A DNA stretch of 64,000 bases from Paenibacillus sp. RC334 (GCF_030034735.1 NZ_CP125370.1:3286001-3350000); one strand, 5' to 3'; counted from the first letter of the stretch, positions 27,795 through 37,963 are shown. Notes: generated by a model not told the origin, from the letters alone. A program made the numbers and translations.

Positions 27795-28808
27795 TACACA
27801 CGACCTCCTTCATATACCGGAAACTGGTGGGCAACCCGATGCTGCTCCGCCCATCCCCATTGCTCACGGCGCGAGCTTAATGCCCCCGACGGGCAAATAT
27901 CTACGCATTTCAAGCATCCTTTGCAATACTGGTAATCAATCCCTTGCAAAAATGGTAGCATTCTTCCCCGTTTGTCCGCCTGTTCTTCCCATACAAAGCA
28001 GTAATCCGGGCAAATCGAATCACACTTGGCACAATGCGTACATTTATCAGCTTCATATTCAGGCACAAAGCCCTGACGTGAACCGCTGACATCTCTCGTC
28101 ATGCTGTTTCCCTGCGTGGCAATAACACCTCCCGAGGGTTGTGTTTCATAACCCAGCAAAGGCTGCGGCCGTTCAAAAATCCGATCCTGTGCATCATTCG
28201 TAACCGGATATACGTGCAGCTCCATTTCCTCAAAGCCCCGGTTAAACGTACGCAAATTAGGCTCCACCAGCTGTGGATTTTTCTTCTCAAAGGTACTGCG
28301 AATAACCGATCTCATCGCCTCCGGATCTAAAAAATCACAGACACGGAACAGCGCACCCAACATGGACGTATTCAGTTTGGTCCGCTCCTCCAGTGCGATG
28401 CCCATGGCATCCACTACCGCCAGCGTGCCGGATACCAGTCCCAAATCAGCCCGTATTTCCTCTGTCGGACGCGTGGAATTGACCACAACGATCCCATCCG
28501 CCGGAAGCCCGCTGATGACATTGACCGTTTTGTACAATGTTTCATGAAAAATGCCTACCACATGCGGTTGCTCGATCGGACTGTGATCACGGATATCTAC
28601 CCCGGGATCACAGAACCGTACAAAGCTTTTGACCGGGGTTCCCTTCTTTTCAGAACCATAGGACGAAAAATTGGAAGCATTAAGCCCCAGACCAAGCACG
28701 CCCGTTTCGGCCAGCATTTTACCAGCCAGATTAGCGCCGAGTCCACCAATGGATTCCAGCCGGATTTCAAAAAAATCCGAGTCGATTTGTACGCGTTAAA
28801 ATAGACAA
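27794..28808 (-). CDS. 2-oxoacid:ferredoxin oxidoreductase, fused gamma and delta subunits, 5' frameshift
   Basis: Gamma domain plus a C-terminal ferredoxin domain with two [4Fe-4S] motifs, CTHCAKCDSICPDYC and CKGCLKCVDICPSGA. The uninterrupted frame starts only at ATG 28717, but the conserved ESIGGLGANLAGK is encoded just before it in the same frame without a start. Upstream, a TTG at 28808 with GGGGGC seven bases before it reads LSILTRTNRLGFF. Removing one T from the T7 run (plus-strand A7, 28769-28775) joins both parts into one protein of about 338 residues. I give the repaired extent. Confidence 0.82.
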
Positions 28809-28979
28809 TGTGATAAGCCCCCTTCTTTTGCAAATCTTACTGTGCTTGAAAAGCTCATATCCAAAAATGGAAAATGCATTCTAATGAAAAGGCTATCACA
28901 ACACTTACTTTTCGAATGTGATTTTATTCACTTTAATACCTGCGTGTTTGCGATAAAACAGCAAACCGACAAACAAAAG

Positions 28980-29022
28980 ACAACAAAAAGCCGCACTGTC
29001 CAAAGACAGAACGGCTTAGGTG
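28980..29022 (-). terminator. Terminator after ppiB
   Basis: Minus strand AGCCGTTCTGTC-tttg-GACAGTGCGGCT followed by TTTTTGTTG. Confidence 0.85.
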
Positions 29023-29059
29023 TAACGTTATACAAAAAGATCATGCATTTAACGGTATA

Positions 29060-29494
29060 TTACGCGTCAAATACTTTAACCTCTTTCATTTTGTCGCCTT
29101 GTTTTACAGCATCAATGAATTCCATACCTTTGGTCACTTGACCAAATACAGTATGTACTCCATCCAAATGCGGCTGTGGTGCGTAGCAGATGAAGAATTG
29201 GCTTCCACCTGTGTTACGGCCTGCATGCGCCATGGACAGAACGCCCTTGGCATGCTTCGTTGTGTTCGTAGCTGTTTCGCAGTCGATTGTGTAGCCAGGG
29301 CCGCCTGTGCCTGTTCCATTAGGACAACCACCTTGGGCAACAAAGCCTGGAATTACACGGTGAAAGCTCAAGCCGTTGTAGTAGCCGCTGTTTGCCAGTT
29401 TTTCAAAGTTAGCAACCGTGTTTGGCGCTTCTTCTGGAAAAAAATCAATTTCGACGATACCGCCATTTTCAAGATCTATTCTACCTTTTTTCAT
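29060..29494 (-). CDS. ppiB: Peptidyl-prolyl cis-trans isomerase, cyclophilin type
   Basis: Cytoplasmic prolyl isomerase of 144 residues without signal peptide. Cyclophilin core motifs are visible: [33 protein letters not shown] and [12 protein letters not shown]. It follows lysA on the same strand with a terminator between them. Confidence 0.95.
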   Translation of the reverse strand: MKKGRIDLENGGIVEIDFFPEEAPNTVANFEKLANSGYYNGLSFHRVIPGFVAQGGCPNGTGTGGPGYTIDCETATNTTKHAKGVLSMAHAGRNTGGSQFFICYAPQPHLDGVHTVFGQVTKGMEFIDAVKQGDKMKEVKVFDA

Positions 29495-29587
29495 TGTTTG
29501 TAGCTCCTTTTCAACCTGTTTTGAAAGCTAAATAGCATCAAGCTCCAGTTTACTATGAATTGCCGCGCTTAGCAAAGCCTTGTCCAA

Positions 29588-29633
29588 AAAAAGAGACCAT
29601 TATCCCCGGTATATCACTTCCGGCTAAATGGTC
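29588..29633 (-). terminator. Terminator after lysA
   Basis: Minus strand AGACCATT..GCCGG pairs with CCGG..AATGGTCT and is followed by CTTTTTTT. Confidence 0.85.
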
Positions 29634-29655
29634 TACTTCGTCACGCTTATCAAAA

Positions 29656-31023
29656 TCAGGAAGAAACCGTTATCTTGGCGTTGGGATGAACCGATGAACC
29701 GGCTTGGTCACGAACCAGGCGCTGTGGCACGACATCATTCCGAACGATATCCTCATAGCTTTCCCGGCGCACCACCAGCTCGGCCTCACCATTGTTTACA
29801 AATACAACCGCTGGTCGGCGTATCCGGTTATAATTACTCGCCATGGAATAATTGTAGGCTCCGGTTGAAGCAACAGCGAGCAAATCCCCGTTGGTCGGAC
29901 GCGGCAGCTCCACATCCCAAATGAGCATATCGCCGCTTTCACAGCATTTGCCCGCAATGGATACCGTCTCCTCGTTCGCATCGTACGCTCGGTTAGCCAG
30001 CATGGCTTCATACCTCGCCTGATATAGCGCTGGACGCGGATTATCCGTCATTCCACCGTCCACCGAGACGTATTTCCGTACCTGCGGAATATCCTTGATA
30101 CTTCCTACCGTGTATAAGGTTGTGCCTGAATCGCCCACAATACTGCGTCCCGGCTCAATCCAGATTTCTGGAAGCTCATCATAAAGCCCGGAAAAATGAG
30201 TTTTTACCGCTTCGCCGATAGCCTGCACATAGGTGGAAATTTTCAGTGGTGTGTCCTCTTCTGTGTAACGAATGCCAAATCCCCCACCCAGATTAATAAC
30301 CTTGAAAGAAAACTGAAGCTGTTCCTTGATTTCTCTGGAAAAAGCGGCAACCCGTTCGGCAGCCATTTGGAAACCGTTCACTTCAAAAATTTGCGATCCG
30401 ATATGGGAATGTACCCCCAGTAAGTTCAGATGATCCAGCCTGATAGCCTGCTCCACCGCATGACGTGCTGTACCGTTCGCAATGTCAAAACCGAACTTTG
30501 AATCCTCTTGGCCTGTGCCCATATATTCGTGCGTATGCGCTTCAACCCCCGGTGTAACCCGCAATAAAATATTTACCTGCTGATTCCGCTCGGAGGCAAG
30601 GGCCTGAAGCAAATGCAGCTCCATCTCGCTGTCGACCACGAAGCAACCAATTTGCGCATCTAGCGCCATTTCAATTTCTTCCGGTGTTTTGTTGTTGCCG
30701 TGAAAATGGATTCGCTCTGCCGGAAATCCAGCTTGCAGCGCGGTGAACAACTCTCCACTGGAAACGACGTCGAGCGACATCCCTTCTTCTGCAGCCAAAG
30801 CACACATTGCCATTACGCAAAATGCTTTGCTTGCATAAGCGACTTGAAACTTCAACCCGGTTTCACGAAAAGCTTCTATAAACTCCCGGCAACGCTGGCG
30901 TACTAACTGTTCATCTACAATATATAGCGGTGTTCCAAAACGCTCCTTCAAAAACGTTGTATCACATCCGCCAATCTCCAAATGTCCATTGCTGTTAATT
31001 TTACTGCTTCCATGCAAATACAT
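29656..31023 (-). CDS. lysA: Diaminopimelate decarboxylase
   Basis: Final step of lysine synthesis, decarboxylating meso-diaminopimelate with PLP. The ATG at 31023 (MYLHGSSK) follows GAGAGGCG. PLP lysine in VAYASKAF, SHIGSQ, the phosphate-binding GGGFG, and the substrate and dimer motif CESGD are all present. It has about 455 residues. In Bacillus lysA also follows spoVAF, which supports both assignments. Confidence 0.96.
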   Translation of the reverse strand: MYLHGSSKINSNGHLEIGGCDTTFLKERFGTPLYIVDEQLVRQRCREFIEAFRETGLKFQVAYASKAFCVMAMCALAAEEGMSLDVVSSGELFTALQAGFPAERIHFHGNNKTPEEIEMALDAQIGCFVVDSEMELHLLQALASERNQQVNILLRVTPGVEAHTHEYMGTGQEDSKFGFDIANGTARHAVEQAIRLDHLNLLGVHSHIGSQIFEVNGFQMAAERVAAFSREIKEQLQFSFKVINLGGGFGIRYTEEDTPLKISTYVQAIGEAVKTHFSGLYDELPEIWIEPGRSIVGDSGTTLYTVGSIKDIPQVRKYVSVDGGMTDNPRPALYQARYEAMLANRAYDANEETVSIAGKCCESGDMLIWDVELPRPTNGDLLAVASTGAYNYSMASNYNRIRRPAVVFVNNGEAELVVRRESYEDIVRNDVVPQRLVRDQAGSSVHPNAKITVSS

Positions 31024-31134
31024 GTTCTGGCGCCTCTCTTTCTGGAACAAACAAAGTCATATTCCATCGAATGTTAACACCAGTATAGCAAAAAAAGCAT
31101 CAAGAAGAATGGATTTTTATGCAGATCATTTATA

Positions 31135-32829
31135 TTAATGTTCTTGCCTGTTGCCAGAGTTCGAATCCGTGCTTGCATCCGTGTTCGGCATGCGCGTATT
31201 GTCCCGCGTTTTGTTAGATGACGGACGGTTAGGCGCATTCAGCACAGGCATACGGAACAAGATAGAAGCCATCGCCTTGGCATTAAAAGGAATGAACGGC
31301 CACAGGTAGGAAGAATTGTATGACCGGTGCAGTGTTAGCATCAAAATGATCAGTGTCGTGCCTACGATAAAACCCGGAACGTGGAAAATAGCCACAGCGA
31401 TCAGCAAAAACAGCCGGATTAGCCGATTCGCCAATCCCAATTCATAGCTCGGTGTTGCGAACATCCCGATAGCAGCCACAGCCATATACAGCACAACTTC
31501 GTTGACGAACAGTCCCGTTTTGACCGCAATATCCCCGACCAAAATGGCGGCGATCAAGCCCATCGCGGAAGCCAGCGGTGTCGGTGTATGGACAGCCGCC
31601 ATGCGCATGAGATCGACCCCTAGCTCCACAATGATAAACTGTGCGATCAGCGGGAGATGGGCTTCCTTTTGAGGACCGATAAAATCAAGAAACGCCGGTT
31701 TTAGCTCGGGATTGATGACCATAAGCAGCCACATCGGAAGCAAAAACATCGAGGCAAAAATCCCTATAAAGCGAACCCAGCGCAAATAGCTCCCCATAAA
31801 AGCCGTTTGCCGATTCTCTTCTGCATGCTGGCAAAGGTCAAAAAAGGTGGTAGGCAAGATCATCACGCTGGGTGAGGTATCGACGAAAATAACGAGTCGC
31901 CCTTCCATAATATGCGAAGCCACGACATCTGGTCGCTCCGAATATCGCACTAATGGATATGGATTCCAGCCTTTATTAATTATCGTCTCCTCTAATTGCT
32001 TATCCGCCAGCGGGATGCCGTCCAGATCGACGTTTTTAATTTTGTCGCGTACGGTATCCACCATCACTTTATCCACGATATCATCAATGTAGCCCAAGCA
32101 TACGTCTGTCCGGGTGCGGCGACCAACCTGCATCGCCTCAAATTTAAGGCCGGGGTCCCGCAAACGGCGGCGAACCAGACCCACATTTGTCAGCATCGTC
32201 TCTGTAAAGCCGTCACGGGCACCGCGTACGACGCGCTCCAGTGACGGCTCCTCGGGATTGCGTACCGGGTAATTACGGGTATCCAAAATGACCGAAAAGC
32301 GCTCACCTTCCATAAAGAAGGCGCTATAGCCTGTCAGCACCTTGTTGATGACAACCGACATTTTTTCGCTCTTTTCCACCTGAATATGCGGAATATAATT
32401 TTCAAAATACGATTGCAGTCCATCCGTAGACAGATCATCCGGTGTTAGATAGGTGAGCCGCTTTAGCACTTCAACCATGACTTGGTCCTTGGCAAAGGTA
32501 TTCAGAAACAGATAGCCGATATGACGCCCACCTAGTGTCATCTCCCTGAATACGACGTCAAAGGTCTCCCCCAGACCGATTACTGCTTTAAGCGTTTCCC
32601 GATTATCCTTCATCCTTGGCGATATATCATCCTTACCCTGCCAATAGAGGACGGATTCCTCTACGTTATCAGAGCGCTCACTCTCTTTTTTATGTTTATA
32701 ATGTGCTGACTCCTGTGCCTGCCTTTTTTTCCACGGGCTCATTTCTTCCTTGCCAGCAGTATAACCTTCATTCCCGATGGCTCCGTCCTCCTGATGATCT
32801 TGATGATCTTGATCCGGTCTATGCTCCAT
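31135..32829 (-). CDS. spoVAF: Spore germination protein SpoVAF (GerA family)
   Basis: GerA-family membrane protein of about 564 residues from ATG 32829, behind AAGGGGGC. A charged N-terminal extension (about 60 residues rich in His, Gln, Glu, Lys) precedes a large cytoplasmic domain and five or six membrane segments between about 330 and 510. The motifs VRYSERPDV, FVDTSPSVMILPTTFFD and HTPTPLA are typical. SpoVAF is thought to modulate germination signalling. It follows spoVAB after 26 bases; spoVAC, spoVAD and spoVAE are not between them as they are in B. subtilis. Confidence 0.9.
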   Translation of the reverse strand: MEHRPDQDHQDHQEDGAIGNEGYTAGKEEMSPWKKRQAQESAHYKHKKESERSDNVEESVLYWQGKDDISPRMKDNRETLKAVIGLGETFDVVFREMTLGGRHIGYLFLNTFAKDQVMVEVLKRLTYLTPDDLSTDGLQSYFENYIPHIQVEKSEKMSVVINKVLTGYSAFFMEGERFSVILDTRNYPVRNPEEPSLERVVRGARDGFTETMLTNVGLVRRRLRDPGLKFEAMQVGRRTRTDVCLGYIDDIVDKVMVDTVRDKIKNVDLDGIPLADKQLEETIINKGWNPYPLVRYSERPDVVASHIMEGRLVIFVDTSPSVMILPTTFFDLCQHAEENRQTAFMGSYLRWVRFIGIFASMFLLPMWLLMVINPELKPAFLDFIGPQKEAHLPLIAQFIIVELGVDLMRMAAVHTPTPLASAMGLIAAILVGDIAVKTGLFVNEVVLYMAVAAIGMFATPSYELGLANRLIRLFLLIAVAIFHVPGFIVGTTLIILMLTLHRSYNSSYLWPFIPFNAKAMASILFRMPVLNAPNRPSSNKTRDNTRMPNTDASTDSNSGNRQEH

Positions 32830-32855
32830 ATCTCTTGCCCCCTTCACTTTCCTCG

Positions 32856-33281
32856 TTATCGGTTGTATACGAACCAGTCAAAAAACGAACCAGTCACCTT
32901 ACCCAGCACCATCGCCATCAGCAAGCCAAACATATACACGGTCATATGGAGCCGCTTGGCGAGTATAGGCAAGAGATTCAGTACCTCAGTCAGTGCTGCG
33001 GCAAGTAAACCGATAAACACTCCGCAAAACAACCCCGGTATCCACGTAAGTACACCCGGCAACGGCAAGCAAATATTCCAAAAATCTGCCACCGTTCCCA
33101 CCACTGAACCCAAAATCATAGATTTTTCATATGCTCGTGATTGTTTATAGGTACGGGTAAGCTGTGCCAGCCGAGGAATCATATCCAGCACAATAAAAAG
33201 TGCGATCACGCCACCACCCACCGCTACGCCTCCAGCGATACCTAAGATGATCTGAAGTACACCCTGTACATATATCATCAT
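32856..33281 (-). CDS. spoVAB: Stage V sporulation protein AB
   Basis: Small membrane protein of 141 residues with four hydrophobic segments (GVLQIILGIAGGVAVGGG at the N-terminus). It is encoded in the spoVA locus, which moves dipicolinic acid into and out of the spore. Its ATG at 33281 overlaps the repaired spoVAA stop (ATGA), showing coupling. Confidence 0.9.
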   Translation of the reverse strand: MMIYVQGVLQIILGIAGGVAVGGGVIALFIVLDMIPRLAQLTRTYKQSRAYEKSMILGSVVGTVADFWNICLPLPGVLTWIPGLFCGVFIGLLAAALTEVLNLLPILAKRLHMTVYMFGLLMAMVLGKVTGSFFDWFVYNR

Positions 33282-33930
33282 CGGCGCTTATCCTTCGTAT
33301 GCATGCGGGCCATCTTTTCATATTCCTCCGCCACAACGTACTGATCCACGTTTTCCTGATACAGATACATTTCCACTTCCAGCGGCGTCGGCTCCTCGTT
33401 CCATTTTTTTTGAACAAATGATTAAAGAACACAATCATGCCGAAGCCGATGCCGATCGAATACGCAATCTGGAACAGATATGGATGCTCATCCTTGTGTC
33501 CGGTAATCATTTCAACAATCCGCACCTGCACCTCCATCATGCTGACGTCAGCGTGGAAATTCATAATCGTGAGCGCAGATCCAAAGAACAGAAGCAACCA
33601 TACCAAAACAAACAATATTCTGGATGGCTTACGCGGTTTCTCCACGATTTCCACAAGCACATGCGGCTTGCCGAGAGATTCCACGACGACACCCGGAATG
33701 CGTTCTCTAATTTTCGAAATGATTTGCAGCATGTCCACCAGTATCAGATTACCGTCCTGCTGCTGCGGCCGCTTGAGAACAAGCTCCAGCAGATCGTTTT
33801 CCCATTCGGGATCTGCCAGCAGATGGGCTACATCTCCCAAACGCAAGTCATGCCCCTGTAACATGCGTACTCGACTGCGGAGACGTAAATAGACTATGGG
33901 AGCCACTGTAGGAGCCGGATTATGAGTCAT
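33278..33930 (-). CDS. spoVAA: Stage V sporulation protein AA, C-terminus frameshifted
   Basis: SpoVAA homologue with a soluble N-terminal domain (PIVYLRLRSRVRM, LGDVAHLLAD) and two membrane segments. As read, the frame shifts after NHLFKK and runs as an unlikely Arg/Trp-rich tail to 33145, overlapping spoVAB. Adding one A to the A8 run (plus-strand T8, 33406-33413) restores KKWNEEPTPLEVEMYLYQEN and a stop at 33278 that overlaps the spoVAB ATG. I give this repaired extent. Start ATG 33930 follows GGAGGGG. Confidence 0.85.
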
Positions 33931-34013
33931 CCGATCCCCTCCTTATCCTCGTAATTACCTTATTATGAGACGAAGCCAAGAAACATATTCTGCGCACTTT
34001 CTTTTTCTCCACG

Positions 34014-34062
34014 CAAAAAGGGTATTCCTGACCATTAACATGGCTTGTGAATACCCTTTTGA
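34014..34062 (-). terminator. Terminator of the spoIIA operon
   Basis: AAAAGGGTATTC pairs perfectly with GAATACCCTTTT around a 19-base loop. It lies between sigF and spoVAA. Confidence 0.85.
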
Positions 34063-34093
34063 ATTACACAGGCATGAGGATTTAGCAAAATTC

Positions 34094-34858
34094 CTAACCG
34101 ATATTATTGAGCAATCTGATCGCGAATCGACTGCAAAATCTTTTTTCCAGCCGCGATACCTGCACCTGGGAAATACCAAGTCGGCTTGCGACCTCCGATT
34201 GGGTCTGATCGCGATAATAACGTAGATATACAATGAGCCGTTCCCGCTCAGTCAGCCCGCCGATAGCCTCATTCAGCGCCAGCTTATCGAACCATCGCTC
34301 CTGCGATTCATCAGCAATCTGATCCATGAGCGTAATCGGATCACCGTCATTTTCGAACACTGTTTCGTGAATCGAGGTTGGCGGCTTGTTAGCCTCCTGG
34401 GCAAAAACAACATCCTCTGGTGTAACTCCCAGTTCATCTGCGACTTCCTTGATCGTAGGTAAACGGTTCAGCCGTTTGGACAGCTCGTCCTTCATTTTGC
34501 GAACCTTATTGGCCGTCTCCTTTAAGGAGCGGCTAACCTTGAGCGTGCCGTCATCGCGCAGAAAACGTTGAATTTCCCCAATAATCATCGGGACCGCATA
34601 CGTTGAAAATTTGACTTCATAGCTTAGATCGAATTTGTCCACCGATTTTAACAAACCGATGCAGCCGATCTGAAAAAGATCGTCAGGTTCATATCCCCGG
34701 TTCATAAAGCGCTGCACGACAGACCAGACGAGCCGGATATTACTATTGACCAGCGTCTCACGGGCATCATTATCACCGGATTGACTCAGTGCAATGAGCC
34801 GTTTGACTTCAGCATCCTCCAAATAGCTGTTCGAAGTTTTTTTTCCTCCTGCTTCCAT
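34094..34858 (-). CDS. sigF: Forespore RNA polymerase sigma-F factor
   Basis: First forespore-specific sigma factor. Region 2 (FQIGCIGLLKSVDKFD, FSTYAVPMIIGEIQRFLRDD), region 3 and region 4 helix-turn-helix (QSEVASRLGISQVQVSRLEK) are visible. It has 254 residues. It is the third gene of the spoIIAA-spoIIAB-sigF operon, whose products form the anti-sigma switch that controls it. Confidence 0.97.
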   Translation of the reverse strand: MEAGGKKTSNSYLEDAEVKRLIALSQSGDNDARETLVNSNIRLVWSVVQRFMNRGYEPDDLFQIGCIGLLKSVDKFDLSYEVKFSTYAVPMIIGEIQRFLRDDGTLKVSRSLKETANKVRKMKDELSKRLNRLPTIKEVADELGVTPEDVVFAQEANKPPTSIHETVFENDGDPITLMDQIADESQERWFDKLALNEAIGGLTERERLIVYLRYYRDQTQSEVASRLGISQVQVSRLEKRFCSRFAIRLLNNIG

Positions 34859-34869
34859 AGGATCAACCC

Positions 34870-35325
34870 CTAATTATATAAAGCTTTCTTGGATTCAATC
34901 CTTTTCTTCATCCGGACCGACGTGCCTCCGCCCGGCTCACTGACTGCTTCAAACTCATCCATGAAATTTTCCATAATAGTAAAACCCATGCCGGACCGTT
35001 CCAATTCAGGCTTCGACGTATACAGTGGCTGCTTCGCCAGCTCCAAATCCTCAATCCCTCTTCCTGCATCTTCAATCACCAATGTTACCACGTCCGTTTC
35101 AATCCCAACCTTGATCGTCACGACTCCAGACGGATCGCTGTCATAGCCGTGAATAATACTGTTCGTCACCGCCTCGGACACCACGGTTTTCAGATCGCTT
35201 AGCTCGTCCATCGTCGGATCAAGCCGGGAAATAAAGGCAGCGACAGCGACGCGGGCAAACGCTTCATTCTCGGATTTGGCGGCAAACTGCAAGCTCATGA
35301 AATTGTTTCCTGTACTTTCTCTCAT
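34870..35325 (-). CDS. spoIIAB: Anti-sigma F factor SpoIIAB
   Basis: GHKL-type protein kinase that binds and inactivates sigma-F and phosphorylates SpoIIAA. The ATP-binding motifs are present: [14 protein letters not shown] (N box), EDAGRGIED (G1) and [14 protein letters not shown] (G2). The ATG at 35325 follows GGAGGTG and overlaps the spoIIAA stop by four bases. It has 151 residues, or 142 if it starts at the internal MSLQF. Confidence 0.96.
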   Translation of the reverse strand: MRESTGNNFMSLQFAAKSENEAFARVAVAAFISRLDPTMDELSDLKTVVSEAVTNSIIHGYDSDPSGVVTIKVGIETDVVTLVIEDAGRGIEDLELAKQPLYTSKPELERSGMGFTIMENFMDEFEAVSEPGGGTSVRMKKRIESKKALYN

Positions 35326-35675
35326 GACACCACCTCCAGTTCCGTGAGCGCATTTCCCTCGTTTTCATATACAGGCATGATTTTAAACAAGCCTGACATA
35401 TCCAGCAGTCGGTGTACCGGCGGATTGACATCACAGACAGCCATCTTCCCGCCCTTTTGTTTAATCAGCTTGTAACGTCCCAAGATAACGCCAAGGCCGG
35501 AGCTGTCCATAAACTGGAGATTCTTCAAGCTGAGCACGATATGCTCGCATTGGCGGCGCTGAATCGCCTCATCCATTTGCATACGGACCATGTCCGACGT
35601 ATGGTGATCAAGCTCACCGGACAGCCTTACAATCAGCACCCCCCGGTGATGCTCCATTTCAATTTGCAGGTTCAT
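35322..35675 (-). CDS. spoIIAA: Anti-anti-sigma factor SpoIIAA
   Basis: STAS-domain protein of 117 residues. The phosphorylated serine is in [15 protein letters not shown]. When unphosphorylated it frees sigma-F from SpoIIAB. It is the first gene of the operon, with a short gap after dacF. Confidence 0.96.
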   Translation of the reverse strand: MNLQIEMEHHRGVLIVRLSGELDHHTSDMVRMQMDEAIQRRQCEHIVLSLKNLQFMDSSGLGVILGRYKLIKQKGGKMAVCDVNPPVHRLLDMSGLFKIMPVYENEGNALTELEVVS

Positions 35676-35771
35676 GCTTACTCACTCTCCTCCCGGTCTT
35701 GGACAAGGATTTCTACGCAGCCGCAGACGATTCCTGCCCTCCGACAAAACTAGAAGAAAACCCCTTAAAAT

Positions 35772-36965
35772 CTACAAAGAAAACAGATTCGACATGGTAC
35801 GTTTAAACAATTTCCACCATCCAGCCTTCTCCACCGCTACGGGTGCGGTTATGTTAAACTCCTTGAGCCGTTTACCATCCTGATAGACAACCAGCTTGCC
35901 GACCGGATCACCTGCACGGACAGGAGCTTTCAGACTTGGAGCGAGTTGCAGCTCATGACGCAGTGTTTCCTTAGTTCCTCCCTTTTTCACCAGCACACTG
36001 TAGGAACGATCTGCCTGAATTTTCAGCTCCGGCAGTACACCCTTCTCGACTTTCACGCTTCCCAGCAGGTCACCCGGCTTGTACACTGATTTCATCGTGT
36101 ATTGGGAAAAAGCATAATCGAACATGGAAGATACTTCATTGTTACGTGTTTTAGTATTCGGTTCGCCAAGTACGACAGCGACTACACGCATACCATCACG
36201 CTTGGCAGTAGCGGAAAGGCAAAATTTCGCTTCCCCTGTATAGCCTGTTTTCAGCCCGTCCGCTCCTGTATAGAAACGAACCAGCTTATTCGTATTCACC
36301 AACCAAAACGGCTTGGCCGAGGATTTGCGTAAATAGTCCTGATACGCTCCTGTATATTTTGTAATTTGAGGATATTTCAGCAGTTCACGGCTCATGACCG
36401 CAATATCATGCGCAGAAGAATAGTGATTTTTTACCGGCAAACCGTTGCAATTGGCAAAATGGGTATCCTTTAAACCAAGCTGCTGCGCCTTGGCATTCAT
36501 CAATTCGACAAAAGCCTGCTCAGAGCCCGCAATTTTCTCAGCCATCGCCACGGAAGCATCGTTGCCGGAAGCCATCGCCACTCCCTTAAGCATCTCATCG
36601 ACCGTCATTTCTTCTCCGGGCTCCAGAAAAATTTGCGATCCGCCCATCGAAGCCGCATATTCGCTGGCCCGTACTTTGTCGGTCAGCTTGAGTTTGCCAT
36701 CATGAATAGCCTCCATCGTCAGCAGCATAGTCATAATTTTGGTAATACTCGCCGGAGGAAGCTTTTCACGGCTATTTTTTTCATAGATGACTGTACCCGT
36801 ATCCGCATCCATCAGGATCGCTGAGAGAGCCTCGGGAGCCAGCTCAGCCGCAGAACCCTCCTTGGGCTTGCTTTCAGGTTTGCTTTCCTCGGCCCAACCG
36901 CCGACGGGGACAGCAGTCAAGGCTACAAGACAAGCCAGGATGAACGCTACCACTTTTTTCTTCAC
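35772..36965 (-). CDS. dacF: D-alanyl-D-alanine carboxypeptidase DacF
   Basis: Secreted penicillin-binding protein that trims spore peptidoglycan cross-links. The start is GTG 36965 behind GGAGGGA; earlier codons in frame lack a site. A signal peptide (KKKVVAFILACLVALTAVP) is followed by SITK (PPASITKIM), SGN (MASGNDAS) and KTG (DGLKTGYTG), then the C-terminal beta domain. In B. subtilis dacF is also directly upstream of spoIIAA and is transcribed in the forespore. Confidence 0.93.
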   Translation of the reverse strand: MKKKVVAFILACLVALTAVPVGGWAEESKPESKPKEGSAAELAPEALSAILMDADTGTVIYEKNSREKLPPASITKIMTMLLTMEAIHDGKLKLTDKVRASEYAASMGGSQIFLEPGEEMTVDEMLKGVAMASGNDASVAMAEKIAGSEQAFVELMNAKAQQLGLKDTHFANCNGLPVKNHYSSAHDIAVMSRELLKYPQITKYTGAYQDYLRKSSAKPFWLVNTNKLVRFYTGADGLKTGYTGEAKFCLSATAKRDGMRVVAVVLGEPNTKTRNNEVSSMFDYAFSQYTMKSVYKPGDLLGSVKVEKGVLPELKIQADRSYSVLVKKGGTKETLRHELQLAPSLKAPVRAGDPVGKLVVYQDGKRLKEFNITAPVAVEKAGWWKLFKRTMSNLFSL

Positions 36966-37266
36966 AATCGGTTCCCTCCTCAACATATTGGCGTAAAGCA
37001 CCGGAGCCCGTAAGCTTACTCCTCCGGCCTATTCGCGTGCTGCTAACCATTGTCGTCAGATTGGATGAAAAATATTCCATACACCTGAAAACATCAAATA
37101 GCACCAAGCTGAGTCAGCATGGTGCAGATTTTCCAAAATTAAACTGTACCCTTTTATTTCAAAAAGACTTTTTATCCGTTTATACAAATTCTCATCTCTA
37201 AGCAGACAGTATTCTTTTTAGATTACCGCTATTGACTTGTAGGGCGAATGATCATTTTATTAATAG

Positions 37267-37641
37267 CTACATCCGAAGGTTAGTCGTAACCATTCCTTGC
37301 GATATAATTGTTGTACGAATATTGTTGGCATACTCCTCTTTACGCAGACCCTCAGAAATCGTACGCACAGCAAACTTGGTACCAACCCGCTCAAGTAAAC
37401 GCAGTGCTGTATCGCGCGCTTCCCGTTCATTTAATATCCCGAGTTCTCTGGGTGCAAACATGATATTTTTTAGTACACTGAAATGAGGAAACAGGTTGAA
37501 ATGCTGAAACACCATACCAATATTCTCGCGTGCTTTGTGACACAGACAACTTCACCTTCGGTGACCGACATATCGATTTCCTTTCAGAACCTGATTCGTG
37601 CCAAAACTTTTCTTTAATCCTTCAACCTTAATTTTACCCAC
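37267..37641 (-). pseudogene. Remnant of amino-acid ABC transporter ATPase (GlnQ-like)
   Basis: A GTG start at 37641 behind GGAGGTG begins KIKVEGLKKSFGTNQVLKG, then the frame shifts by one base; a second segment reads GIDMSVTEGEVVCV. The Walker A loop is missing and the frame resumes with ENIGMVFQHFNLFPHFSVLKN and LGILNEREARDTALRLLERVG. The signature and Walker B regions are also gone. At least two deletions and a frameshift make it non-functional. It overlaps the end of the permease remnant, as in an intact glnPQ operon. Confidence 0.8.
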
Positions 37642-37963
37642 GACGAACCTTCACCTCCAGATAGTCAGCAATTTTAGTCAATGTTATGATGACAATCTTA
37701 CCTGATTGCGTCAACTCCACAAGGCCAATGACGGATAAGATCGACGTATCTTTCAATGTAATAACCATCTAATTAATAAATGAAGGGATCATAATCCGTA
37801 TTGCCTGAGGAATTACGATCTTCATCATAGCTTTACGATAAGGAAGTCCCAGGGAACGGGCGGCTTCCATCTGTCCACGATCAACCGATTGAATTCCCCC
37901 GCGGAAGATATCCACAAATACGGTAGCAACACCACGAAGGAACTTATTTTGTCCCACTTTCAT
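37634..37963 (-). pseudogene. Remnant of amino-acid ABC transporter permease (GlnP-like)
   Basis: KFLRGVATVFVDIFRG is joined directly to RGGIQSVDRGQMEAARSLGL, so the middle of the protein is deleted. The EAA-loop region follows (YRKAMMKIVIPQAIRIMIPSFIN), then a TAG stop where family members have Gln. In frame after the stop comes MVITLKDTSILSVIGLVELT to a final stop at 37634. An internal deletion and a nonsense codon are thus both visible. Confidence 0.8.

Noticed and set aside
32856..33300. Overlap of the spoVAA frame with spoVAB as a genuine long gene overlap
   Set aside because: The overlapping part of the spoVAA frame has Arg/Trp-rich nonsense sequence and disappears when the A8 run is corrected.
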